Translations under genes and position numbers: made by a program
In this document: positions 34,279 to 41,221 of the stretch, piece after piece
How the letters are laid out: each line of letters opens with the position of its first letter
Position numbering within the stretch: the stretch's first letter is position 1
The notes under the pieces: model-generated
What the model was told of the DNA's origin: nothing
The model's database searches: none
Seen by the model: only the letters and a program-made list of their open reading frames with translations
Assembly (NCBI GenBank): GCA_021604865.1
Contig: BQJU01000065.1
Span: 1 to 41,242, forward strand
Source: Saprospiraceae bacterium
GTDB lineage: Bacteria; Bacteroidota; Bacteroidia; Chitinophagales; Saprospiraceae
Length of the DNA: 41,242 nt
Direction of reading: 5' to 3'

Positions 34279-34650
34279 CTATCTGTGCTGGTCAATTAGA
34301 ATGATATTTCCATCGGGGTCAATTACGGTTAAACTTGCCGGTCCATTAGTTTTGGGGGGCACTTCATTCTCCAATTTAATATTGTTGTCTTTGAGTTGTT
34401 GTTGAATCTCTCTAATGTCATCAAATGCTTCTAAGTTATTAGCATTCTGATCCCATCCGGGATTGAAGGTAATGATGTTGTTTTCAAACATTCCTTGAAA
34501 AAGTCCGATCAGCGAATTCTCATTTTTCATGATGAGATAATTCATTTTTATATCACCACCAAATACAGTGAAACCAAGCGTTTCGTAAAATTTTTTTGAA
34601 GCTTGAATATCCTTGACGTTAAGGCTAATTGAAAATGCACCTAATTTCAT
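34279..34650 (-). CDS. VOC-family (glyoxalase/dioxygenase superfamily) protein
   Basis: A 123-aa single-domain VOC protein. The opening KLGAFSISLNVKDIQASKKFYETLGF is the standard first beta-alpha-beta unit. The C-terminal PASLTVIDPDGNIILIDQH is the standard close, whose last strand contributes a metal-site residue in active members. The usual first His (as in H-x-x-L/I) is replaced by Ser (FSISLNV), so the metal-binding or catalytic role is doubtful; it could be a binding or resistance-type protein. Stand-alone gene; the ATG at 34650 is clear. Confidence 0.88.
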   Translation of the reverse strand: MKLGAFSISLNVKDIQASKKFYETLGFTVFGGDIKMNYLIMKNENSLIGLFQGMFENNIITFNPGWDQNANNLEAFDDIREIQQQLKDNNIKLENEVPPKTNGPASLTVIDPDGNIILIDQHR

Positions 34651-34720
34651 AATGTTGGTATTAAATTTTTATTTCCGTTTACTTAAAATTATACGTTGAG
34701 TTCTTTTTTCAAATGGCACA

Positions 34721-34888
34721 TAAGAGCATGTTTGGAGGTCGGCTTTTGTAGCGAAAAGCGTCAATTTTTTGATGAAACAAGGCTTTTTTTGAAGTGCATA
34801 CCCCGAGGTACGGACAAGAAAAGTAACGAAGTATCATCGAAAAAGTGATCCTTTGCAGCCAAATGGTTGGCCTCCAAACATGCTCTAA
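34721..34888. mobile_element. MITE-like element, 168 bp, with about 18-bp terminal inverted repeats
   Basis: TAAGAGCATGTTTGGAGG at the left end and CCTCCAAACATGCTCTAA at the right end are inverted repeats with 17 of 18 matches. The interior (about 130 bp) has no open reading frame of note. It occupies most of the 301-bp gap between the VOC and DUF3667-like genes. The same terminal sequence recurs at other intergenic sites in the window. No transposase of its own is present, so mobility would be non-autonomous; that is inference. Confidence 0.7.
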
Positions 34889-34951
34889 GGCAATTGTTTG
34901 TGGTGTAGCCCCTTTGTAGCCCTGAAAAGGACTGCTCTTTCTCCGAAGTTC

Positions 34952-35662
34952 TTACATTAAATCGATTAAGGTCCCTACTATTACGATTAATAAATTAAAA
35001 GAAAACATCCCTAAAAAATAGGCGAGAAATGCTTTCAAATAGTTTACCTTTTTTTCCTTTCCAAAAAATTGCCCGATTGCCCATGTACAATATGCGATTC
35101 CCGTTATTCCCGCAATTTGCATTATTTTTGATTCTGTCAATCCTTCAAAAATGGCAAAAACAGAAAATATCAACATACCTATACCCATAACAAAACATAG
35201 GATAATGATGATCTCAAAAAAATTATAATCATACTTTTTGAAAAAGACCTTTATCCAAAACGCAATAAATACGCCCATTAAAATATTTGCATATCCGTAA
35301 TTTCCTTGAACCCAACTAAACATTAAAGTGGTAGTTGACTGTTTTTCACCTTCAAATTTAATGTAACCGTCTTCAATATGAAAGAGTTGAATTACCAGTG
35401 TATAAACTAATGAACATATAATTACAAATATGATTGGTTTTACAAGTCTATTTCTATCTTCAGTAATAAATTCTTTAATACGCTGACCTGGGTTAATTAA
35501 TAATTCTTTTACTGTAAACAAAATGCCTTTTTCGAAATTTAAAATGCTGCCAATCTCACTTATAATATATTGACTATCAATTCTTTTTAGTTTTGCTGCT
35601 TGCCCACAATTTGAGCAAAATGCGCCATTCAATTCACTTTTACATTTCTTACACTGGTTCAT
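34952..35662 (-). CDS. DUF3667-like zinc-ribbon membrane protein
   Basis: A 236-aa protein with an N-terminal zinc ribbon, CKKCKSELNGAFCSNCGQ (about 4-21, C-x2-C...C-x2-C), followed by the INPGQRIKEFITEDRNRLVKP block and about five transmembrane helices (about 75-92, 120-137, 145-168, 178-195 and 210-232). This layout matches DUF3667 proteins, which are common in Bacteroidota and of unknown function. The GQR...L..P..F motif immediately before the first helix is distinctive. Stand-alone gene between two repeat elements. Confidence 0.82.
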   Translation of the reverse strand: MNQCKKCKSELNGAFCSNCGQAAKLKRIDSQYIISEIGSILNFEKGILFTVKELLINPGQRIKEFITEDRNRLVKPIIFVIICSLVYTLVIQLFHIEDGYIKFEGEKQSTTTLMFSWVQGNYGYANILMGVFIAFWIKVFFKKYDYNFFEIIIILCFVMGIGMLIFSVFAIFEGLTESKIMQIAGITGIAYCTWAIGQFFGKEKKVNYLKAFLAYFLGMFSFNLLIVIVGTLIDLM

Positions 35663-35707
35663 TTGTTATTATCGTTGTAGCTTGTGGCGTAAACGGGTTT
35701 CTTTTTT

Positions 35708-35745
35708 ATGCTTGGAGGCCAAACATTTGCTTCCAAACAAGCACT
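35708..35745. repeat. Compact copy of the TTGGAGG/CTTCCAAACAAGC repeat
   Basis: TGCTTGGAGGCCAAACA and TTGCTTCCAAACAAGCAC form an imperfect inverted repeat of the same family as 38063-38165 (whose right arm is GACCTCCAAACAAGCAC) with almost no interior. It lies in the 216-bp gap between the DUF3667-like and PQQ-dehydrogenase genes. Confidence 0.6.
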
Positions 35746-35878
35746 TAATTATTCAGTTTGATTTTTTTGAATTGCACACAACGCTCGTAAAGCGGGGAAT
35801 CCATCACTAATCAAAGCCAAGATAGCATACTCCTACCTTTTCAGCATAATAAATCAACATGATCATGGTAAAAAAGCA

Positions 35879-37993
35879 CTAATCTTCTGTTAAACTGGAA
35901 TTAGCGCAATCCCTTATAAAATGCATTAATGCTATTAAATCTTCCTTATTAAGGTCATCATATTGAGGCATTCCTCGGTTTACTCTAGCCCCTCCTTTAA
36001 CGATTGAGGTAAAAACATCTTTGTTAATACAGATAGGTGATGCCCGAAGGTCAGGTGCCATGCCACCGGATATTCCACTACTTCCATGACATCTGTTACA
36101 ACCTTTTGAGTAGTACTGGTTACCCCCTTTTTCAACCATATCCTGATCCACCTCAAACTCATTTACCGCAAGTGGTTGAGGAAAAAAAGGCGGCGGGAGT
36201 GATGGCATATTTGCCTTGCCGTCAAGCGAAAAAGTTATCAATCTCCGTGTATGTATCCCATACGCCCAGCCCATATCATAAGCATCTTTTCCACCTACAC
36301 CAGCATATATGCCTCCCCATCCTACAAGCACTGAAATGTATTGTCTTCCGTTTAGCTTATAGGTAATTGGAGGGGCTGAAATTCCCAACCCTGCATTGAA
36401 CTCCCAAACAACCTCCCCTGTTTCAGCATTATAAGCTAACAAAACACCATCAGACCTGCCTTGGAAAACCAAGTTGCCTGCTGTCGTTAACGTCCCGCCA
36501 TTCCAGAAATTATCTTGAGGTACAGACCAGGCTTCTTTCTGGTTTATCGGATCCCAAGCAATCAGTGAAGCTGGATAATCCCTGGGTTGTTTTTCAGGCG
36601 GAAATAGCCTAACCCCAGTACCTCCCACAAATTCGATCGACTTCCACTTTTCAAGGTCAATACTTTCATCCGAATAGATAAAACCTTCGTGCAGTGCAGG
36701 AATATAGGCTAGACCTGTATTGGGATTATACGACATTGCTTGCCAAACATGAGCGCCATTTGCTCCTGGAGTGATATAAGCCGGACCATTTTCATATCGA
36801 ATGTTATCTACTTCAACGGGCCTGCCACTCTCCAAATCGATTTGTGTTGCCCATGATGTTTCAACAAAGGGTTGTGCGGAGATTAATTTCCCATCAGCTC
36901 GATTGATCACGTAAAAGAATCCATTCTTTGGAGCGTGCAGTATGGCCTTTACTTCTTCATTGTTGATCGTCAAATCTGCTAAAACAATATCCATAGTAGA
37001 GTTGTAATCCCAACTTTCTCCTGGCGTGGTTTGATAGTGCCATAAATATTCTCCGGTATCAGGGTCTAGGGCAACAATTGAACAAAGGAATAGATTGTCT
37101 CCACCACCAGGGCTTCTAATCTTTTGGTTCCATGGAGAGCCATTTCCTGTTCCTATATACAACACATCAAAATCTGGATCATAGGTGAAGCCATGCCATG
37201 CATTGCCTCCACCGCCATGTTTCCACCATTCGCCTTTCCAGGTTGCTGCCGCCATTTTCATCGCCTCATTCTCAAAACCTTCTGCAGGGTTTCCTGGAAC
37301 AATATAAAACTTCCAAGCTTCTTCTCCTGTTTCGGCATCATAAGCGGTTACGAAACCTCTTGAGGGACCATTCTCCGTACCTCCATTGCCTATTAAAACT
37401 TTGTCTTTAAACGCCTTGGGGGCTCCAGTGATATAGAGCGCACGCTCGGGATCAAAGGTCTGAACCATCCATAACCTTTCCCCTGAATGGGCATCGAGTG
37501 CAAATAATCGTCCATCCCAGGTAGTGCCAAAAATTTTCCCTTTATAGAAAGAAAGTCCTCGGTTATGGATAAATCCAGTTTGTTTCTTTTCTCGAATATG
37601 TTTTCCTACTTCTGGGTCAAAGGTCCAAATGAGCTCCCCTGTTACGGCATCCACTGCTCGTACGATATTCATAGTACCTGTAAAATACAAAGTACCATCA
37701 ACCACTAGAGGTGTCGATACTAATCCTACATCGCCAGGTAAATCCATATACCAGTCTACACTCAGGTTTTTTACATTACTTACATTTATATCGTCTAGTG
37801 GAGCAAATCTCCTTTCATTATGCGTTCGCCCATAAGCTAGCCAATTCGCTACTTGTTCTTCATTTGAAATGGCATCATCATTAATATATACTTGTTGCTC
37901 CTCCGTGCCACATGCAGATAGAAAAAGGAAAAAAGCATACAAGGAAATTGGGAAGATTGTGTGGGCAAATTTTATACCTTTTATTACATTCAT
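35879..37993 (-). CDS. PQQ-dependent dehydrogenase with C-terminal cytochrome c, lipoprotein
   Basis: A 704-aa envelope quinoprotein likely oxidising an alcohol or sugar and passing electrons to its own haem. A lipobox FLFLSAC (Cys about 28) anchors it. The eight-bladed propeller (about 45-600) shows tryptophan-docking repeats such as VDAVTGELIWTFDP and YDAETGEEAWKF. Ca2+/PQQ residues appear as GNGGTENGPSRG (Glu), IGTGNGSPWN (Asn) and the catalytic Asp in SWDYNSTMD. The residue two after that Asp is Asn, so the lanthanide-type second Asp is absent. A fused cytochrome c domain has CNRCH at about 632-636 and candidate Met ligand in RGMPQY (about 675). The vicinal Cys-Cys pair of classic enzymes is missing; the place reads TGFIHNRGLSFY. 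No PQQ synthesis genes are in the window. Confidence 0.93.
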   Translation of the reverse strand: MNVIKGIKFAHTIFPISLYAFFLFLSACGTEEQQVYINDDAISNEEQVANWLAYGRTHNERRFAPLDDINVSNVKNLSVDWYMDLPGDVGLVSTPLVVDGTLYFTGTMNIVRAVDAVTGELIWTFDPEVGKHIREKKQTGFIHNRGLSFYKGKIFGTTWDGRLFALDAHSGERLWMVQTFDPERALYITGAPKAFKDKVLIGNGGTENGPSRGFVTAYDAETGEEAWKFYIVPGNPAEGFENEAMKMAAATWKGEWWKHGGGGNAWHGFTYDPDFDVLYIGTGNGSPWNQKIRSPGGGDNLFLCSIVALDPDTGEYLWHYQTTPGESWDYNSTMDIVLADLTINNEEVKAILHAPKNGFFYVINRADGKLISAQPFVETSWATQIDLESGRPVEVDNIRYENGPAYITPGANGAHVWQAMSYNPNTGLAYIPALHEGFIYSDESIDLEKWKSIEFVGGTGVRLFPPEKQPRDYPASLIAWDPINQKEAWSVPQDNFWNGGTLTTAGNLVFQGRSDGVLLAYNAETGEVVWEFNAGLGISAPPITYKLNGRQYISVLVGWGGIYAGVGGKDAYDMGWAYGIHTRRLITFSLDGKANMPSLPPPFFPQPLAVNEFEVDQDMVEKGGNQYYSKGCNRCHGSSGISGGMAPDLRASPICINKDVFTSIVKGGARVNRGMPQYDDLNKEDLIALMHFIRDCANSSLTED

Positions 37994-38062
37994 TTTTTTG
38001 AATTTTCAGGATATTAAAAATGTAAATTTTGTCCCTTTATTAACCTATCTGCCTATATCGTA

Positions 38063-38165
38063 CTTAAGTGGATGTTTGGAGGTCAAACTTACGCTTGCGC
38101 TGAAGCCTTTGGCGCAGACACCCGGGGAACGGCGATGCAAATCCGACCTCCAAACAAGCACTAAG
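38063..38165. repeat. MITE-like inverted-repeat element, 103 bp
   Basis: The left end CTTAAGTGGATGTTTGGAGGTC (38063-38084) and right end GACCTCCAAACAAGCACTAAG (38145-38165) are imperfect inverted repeats. Inside, GCTTGCGCTGAAGC and TTTGGCGCAGAC add further structure. It lies between the convergently oriented edge of the flavoprotein gene (stop at 38223) and the PQQ gene. Its left 35 bp, 38072-38106, recurs inverted and without mismatch at 39168-39202. Confidence 0.75.
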
Positions 38166-38222
38166 CTTTTTTGAATATTTGTAATTAAAACTTCTACCAT
38201 ACCATTATTTTTTAGGTTTGTT

Positions 38223-39131
38223 TTAGAATCGTTCTTGTGTTAGCTCCATATTTGCTACAGCTCCAGCCATATTTCCTGTTGAAACTGCATTGGCTATTGA
38301 ACGCACGCCTAAACTATTGTCTCCGCAAGCAAATAATCCATCAATAGTTGTTTTTTGCATCATATCTACTTGTATAAAACCCTGTTCGTTCAGTTTGCAG
38401 CCTAATATAACAGGTATGTCTGAATGCTGCGTAAACGGAAGAGCTGTATATGTTGCATTAAAATATTCCTTGCTATTGTCTTTGAAAATTACATTTTTAA
38501 TATACCCATTTTCGTGTTCTATTTCCGATATCTCCTTTTCAATAACTTTTATATTGTTCTTAGTTAACTTTAAAATTTGTTCTGCATTAAAATTTGCTTT
38601 TCCTGAAGTTAAAATAGTAAGGTCTTCCGTGAGATTATTAACTAATGATGCTAAGTGCATAGCCTTTTCGCCATTTGCCATTATTCCCGTTTTTTTATGG
38701 CGAATTTCATAACCATGACAATACGGACAATGAACCACTGAAATGCCCCAACAATCAGAGAACCCTTTAATCTGAGGCATTATATCTTTAATTCCAGTTG
38801 CGAAAATCAATTTTTTTGCTTTAAATTCTTTTCCAGACTCCGTATGGATATGAAAACTATGGCCATTTTTTATTCCTTTAACCGCCTTGTCTTCAATAAA
38901 GCGGACGGTATCATATTTTAAAACTTGTGATTTTGCCTTTTGTGAAATTTCACTCGGTGTTGCACCATCTTGAGTTATAAAATTATGTGAATATGGTGTT
39001 TGTCGATTACAAGGTAAGCCACTATCAATAATTAAGACATTACGCAATGAACGACCAAGCGTCATAGCTGCGGATAAACCAGAATAGCTTCCGCCAATTA
39101 TTATTGCATCGAACTTTTTTTTAGGATTCAT
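38223..39131 (-). CDS. Thioredoxin-reductase-like NAD(P)/FAD-dependent oxidoreductase
   Basis: A 302-aa flavoprotein of the low-molecular-weight thioredoxin-reductase type. The FAD-binding dinucleotide motif is IIIGGSYSGLSAA (about 11-23), the redox-active disulfide motif is CPYC in VVHCPYCHGYEI (about 135), the NADPH fold follows with GIMANGEKAMHLASL, and FACGDN closes the FAD site. Length is typical of the family. The Ile-Ile-Gly-Gly-Ser opening deviates from GGGPAG. No thioredoxin or peroxiredoxin gene is beside it, so the partner is unknown. It is divergent from the Fur-family regulator (221 bp gap), which may control it. Flanked on both sides by copies of the dispersed inverted repeat. 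Confidence 0.88.
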   Translation of the reverse strand: MNPKKKFDAIIIGGSYSGLSAAMTLGRSLRNVLIIDSGLPCNRQTPYSHNFITQDGATPSEISQKAKSQVLKYDTVRFIEDKAVKGIKNGHSFHIHTESGKEFKAKKLIFATGIKDIMPQIKGFSDCWGISVVHCPYCHGYEIRHKKTGIMANGEKAMHLASLVNNLTEDLTILTSGKANFNAEQILKLTKNNIKVIEKEISEIEHENGYIKNVIFKDNSKEYFNATYTALPFTQHSDIPVILGCKLNEQGFIQVDMMQKTTIDGLFACGDNSLGVRSIANAVSTGNMAGAVANMELTQERF

Positions 39132-39146
39132 ATCATTATGTTTTGT

Positions 39147-39205
39147 AACTCATGCTCCTACGCTGAAGCTTCAGCGCAAGCGTAAGTTTGACCTCCAAAC
39201 ATGCG
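39147..39205. repeat. Dispersed repeat, right partner of a perfect 35-bp inverted repeat
   Basis: The segment 39168-39202, ending GACCTCCAAACAT, is the exact reverse complement of 38072-38106. Just to its left CGCTGAAGCTTCAGCG is a perfect 16-bp palindrome (39161-39176). It occupies part of the divergent intergenic region between the flavoprotein gene and the Fur-family gene. Confidence 0.85.
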
Positions 39206-39263
39206 TTAAAGCAGCCATGCTTCTTTGATTTATTGCTTCTCTTCGATTCATGGCATATCCATA

Positions 39264-39279
39264 GTCGCAATATTGTCAC
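39264..39279. promoter_or_regulatory. Probable operator, degenerate copy (GTCGCAATATTGTCAC)
   Basis: An imperfect palindrome of the same half-sites (GTCGCAAT / ATTGTCAC) as the perfect one at 39317-39335, centred about 55 bp to its left and inside the divergent promoter region. Likely a second binding site for the Fur-family protein, and possibly the one acting on the flavoprotein gene. Confidence 0.5.
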
Positions 39280-39316
39280 ATTAATGTGTTTGGCAAATAT
39301 AGAAATATTTTGTATT

Positions 39317-39335
39317 ATTGCGACATTGTCGCAAT
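39317..39335. promoter_or_regulatory. Probable Fur-family operator (ATTGCGAC-ATT-GTCGCAAT)
   Basis: A perfect 8-bp inverted repeat with a 3-bp spacer lies 18 bp before the ATG of the Fur-family gene. It is consistent with autoregulation by a Fur-type dimer, but differs from the textbook Fur box (GATAATGATAATCATTATC) and the AT-rich Zur box, and has a TTGCGAC core. Confidence 0.65.
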
Positions 39336-39352
39336 AAAATAATTTATCTATT

Positions 39353-39745
39353 ATGAAAAGAAGGAATACAGCTACAAAAGAGGCAGTGCTTTCTGTTTTG
39401 AATACCTCAGGTAAAGCAATGAGTCAGGTAGCTATTGAAAAAAAAATAGATGTTGATATTAATAGAGCGACCATTTACCGAGTGTTAAATCGATATTGCG
39501 AAGATGGCGTTTTGCATAGGATTGTAGCAGACGATGGGAGGCAGTACTTTGCTCTATGTATGAAGTGTGATGAGGACCAAAAACCACTACATCATTTTCA
39601 TTTTCGGTGTAAAAAATGTGAGACTATAGAGTGCTTGCCTATTCCAGTACATTTTTCATTATCAAATGATTATCAAGTGGAGGAGGTTAACTGTGTTCTT
39701 ACTGGAATTTGTAAGGACTGTACTAAGGGGATCGGCGAAGAATAA
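39353..39745 (+). CDS. Fur-family transcriptional regulator
   Basis: A 130-aa metalloregulator. The winged helix is in the first 75 residues (KEAVLSVLNTSGKAMSQVAIEKK, then RATIYRVLNRYCEDGVLHRI, the recognition helix and wing). The C-terminal dimerisation domain carries the family metal motif HHFHFRCKKC (about 80-89), plus CMKC (about 69-72) and CKDC near the end, so a structural zinc site is likely. It is short relative to Fur and closer in feel to Zur-like members. The TTGCGAC palindromes upstream suggest autoregulation. The cognate metal cannot be determined. Its final codons coincide with a direct repeat that recurs at 41102. Confidence 0.88.
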   Translation: MKRRNTATKEAVLSVLNTSGKAMSQVAIEKKIDVDINRATIYRVLNRYCEDGVLHRIVADDGRQYFALCMKCDEDQKPLHHFHFRCKKCETIECLPIPVHFSLSNDYQVEEVNCVLTGICKDCTKGIGEE

Positions 39746-39774
39746 ATTACCCATTTGATACGGCTCTTTTGCCA
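39724..39774. repeat. Direct repeat A, overlapping the Fur-family stop codon
   Basis: The segment from TAAGGGG to TTTTGCCA covers the last codons and stop (39743-39745) of the Fur-family gene and the following 29 bp. It is nearly identical to 41102-41151 (key shared parts GCGAAGAATAA, TTACCCATTTGAT and CGGCTCTTTTGCCA). The peptidase gene lies between the two copies. Confidence 0.85.
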
Positions 39775-39856
39775 TTATCAAAAGTGGACACGTTGGCTTG
39801 CAGCGAATTTGCCGTGGACTGGATCGCTGGCATGGACGAATAGCCATTAGCAGAAG

Positions 39857-41017
39857 TTAATCACTTATTCTATTATATTTTTTTAGGATTTCTATTAGCC
39901 TTTCTTCAGGACATTCATACATCATATTATCATTAGCTCCTTTCATTGTTTCAGCTGCGACCAAAGCGTTGATTATCGCTTCTTCTGTGGCATATACTGT
40001 AGCTCTGTAAATAGGATCCAGTTTCCATTTAGGAATTACCTTCCAATTTATTTCCGTATAATTATCATTATAAGTAGGAGAGATTGTTGAGAATGCAAGG
40101 AAGATGTCGCCTGATCCATTTCCACTTGCGCTACCTGTCCTCGCCATGCCCAATGAAACCATTTTAGCTACTTGCTTAAGGTAGTTGGGTAATAAAGGCG
40201 CATCTGTAGCAACAACTACAATTAAGGAACCATCTGATCTTGGGTCTTTGAAAATTGGCTGAAGGTCCTGGATCTCTTTTCCAACAGGTACACCTGCAAC
40301 AAGAAGTTCATCGCGGTCTCCGAAATTCGTCTGTGCCAGCACTCCCACCGTATAGGAAATCGAATCTATTGTGATCACTCTGGAAGAGGTACCTGTTCCC
40401 CCTTTGAAACCATAAAGCCACATACCTGTCCCTCCACCAACATTTCCTTCTTCGATTACACCGCTTTTTGCGCTATCTAAAGCTTCAAATACATGTTCTT
40501 TCTTAACGTGGAAACCATAAACATCATTAAACCCTCCGTCCCAAGTTTCTCCAACAACTGGAAGCCCAAAAGTGAAATCTTCCATCCTCTTATCTGAGAA
40601 TTTATTGTACTGCCATTCACCAATTGCATCATGTACTATTCCTACACTGTTCGTATTTGTGATTCCTATAGCGGCTCCTGGAAGTTTTCCATAGTCATTT
40701 ATGTAGTGCGATCCAGTAAATTCACCGTCTCCATTTAAAGAAAACATCCCAGCAGGAATACGCCCATTTTTCTTCCCCAATGGAAGGATTACAGTAACTC
40801 CCGTTCTAATCGGCCCTTTACCAACTTCTAATGCTCCTTCTCCTTCTATTAATGTTTTATATCCTACTTCCACACCAGGTACATCTGTGATATTATTGTA
40901 TTTTCCAGGGGTACCTTCAAAGGGGATTCCTAAGTCTCTAGCTCTTTTTGTAGGTTGGTCTTGTGAATACAATCCTTGACAAAGGAAAAACGATAATAAG
41001 ATTAGAGTTGTCTTCAT
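39857..41017 (-). CDS. P1-family (DmpA-type) aminopeptidase, secreted
   Basis: A 386-aa DmpA/BapA-type L-aminopeptidase, an N-terminal-nucleophile enzyme that self-cleaves. The signal peptide is MKTTLILLSFFLCQGLYSQ. The family opening RARDLGIPFEGTPGKYNNITDVPGVEVG and the GNVGGGTGMWLYGFKGGTGTSSR segment are clear; the Gly-Thr-Ser-Ser near its end is where cleavage frees the catalytic Ser of the beta chain. Later conserved pieces include NFGDRDELLVAGVPVG, VATDAPLLP, LGMARTGSASGNGSGDIFLAF and ATEEAIINALVAA. The ATG at 41017 precedes the signal. It is convergent with the Fur-family gene and bracketed by direct repeats. Substrate unknown, typically short peptides with an N-terminal small or hydrophobic residue. 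Confidence 0.92.
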   Translation of the reverse strand: MKTTLILLSFFLCQGLYSQDQPTKRARDLGIPFEGTPGKYNNITDVPGVEVGYKTLIEGEGALEVGKGPIRTGVTVILPLGKKNGRIPAGMFSLNGDGEFTGSHYINDYGKLPGAAIGITNTNSVGIVHDAIGEWQYNKFSDKRMEDFTFGLPVVGETWDGGFNDVYGFHVKKEHVFEALDSAKSGVIEEGNVGGGTGMWLYGFKGGTGTSSRVITIDSISYTVGVLAQTNFGDRDELLVAGVPVGKEIQDLQPIFKDPRSDGSLIVVVATDAPLLPNYLKQVAKMVSLGMARTGSASGNGSGDIFLAFSTISPTYNDNYTEINWKVIPKWKLDPIYRATVYATEEAIINALVAAETMKGANDNMMYECPEERLIEILKKYNRISD

Positions 41018-41101
41018 TGTTTTTTTATTTCCTTCTTGGATGTATTTCCGAATTAATAAAATTTCTTCAATGTGTCAGCTTCCCCTAAAACAGAATCACA
41101 T

Positions 41102-41151
41102 TAAGGGGGCAGCGAAGAATAACTTACCCATTTGATGCGGCTCTTTTGCCA
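41102..41151. repeat. Direct repeat B, second copy of 39724-39774
   Basis: TAAGGGGG to TTTTGCCA matches repeat A with a few substitutions over about 50 bp, in the same orientation. It sits upstream of the peptidase start, where it encodes nothing recognisable. Confidence 0.85.
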
Positions 41152-41221
41152 CCAGCCGTCGTTACTCAAATCCTTGCGTAGTAGCGGCTATGCGCGGTTT
41201 TCGCGCCTAGGCTAGTGGCAA
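41146..41221. repeat. Inverted repeat TTGCCACCAGCC / GGCTAGTGGCAA at the window edge
   Basis: TTGCCACCAGCC (41146-41157) and GGCTAGTGGCAA (41210-41221) are complementary at 11 of 12 positions around a 52-bp GC-richer interior. It adjoins direct repeat B and could be a small palindromic element or the end of a larger one beyond the window. Nothing else is recognised between 41018 and 41242. Confidence 0.55.

Noticed and set aside
34721-39205. Possible CRISPR array from recurrent GACCTCCAAAC units
   Set aside because: Copies are spread over kilobases in both orientations with genes between; no regular spacing and no cas genes.
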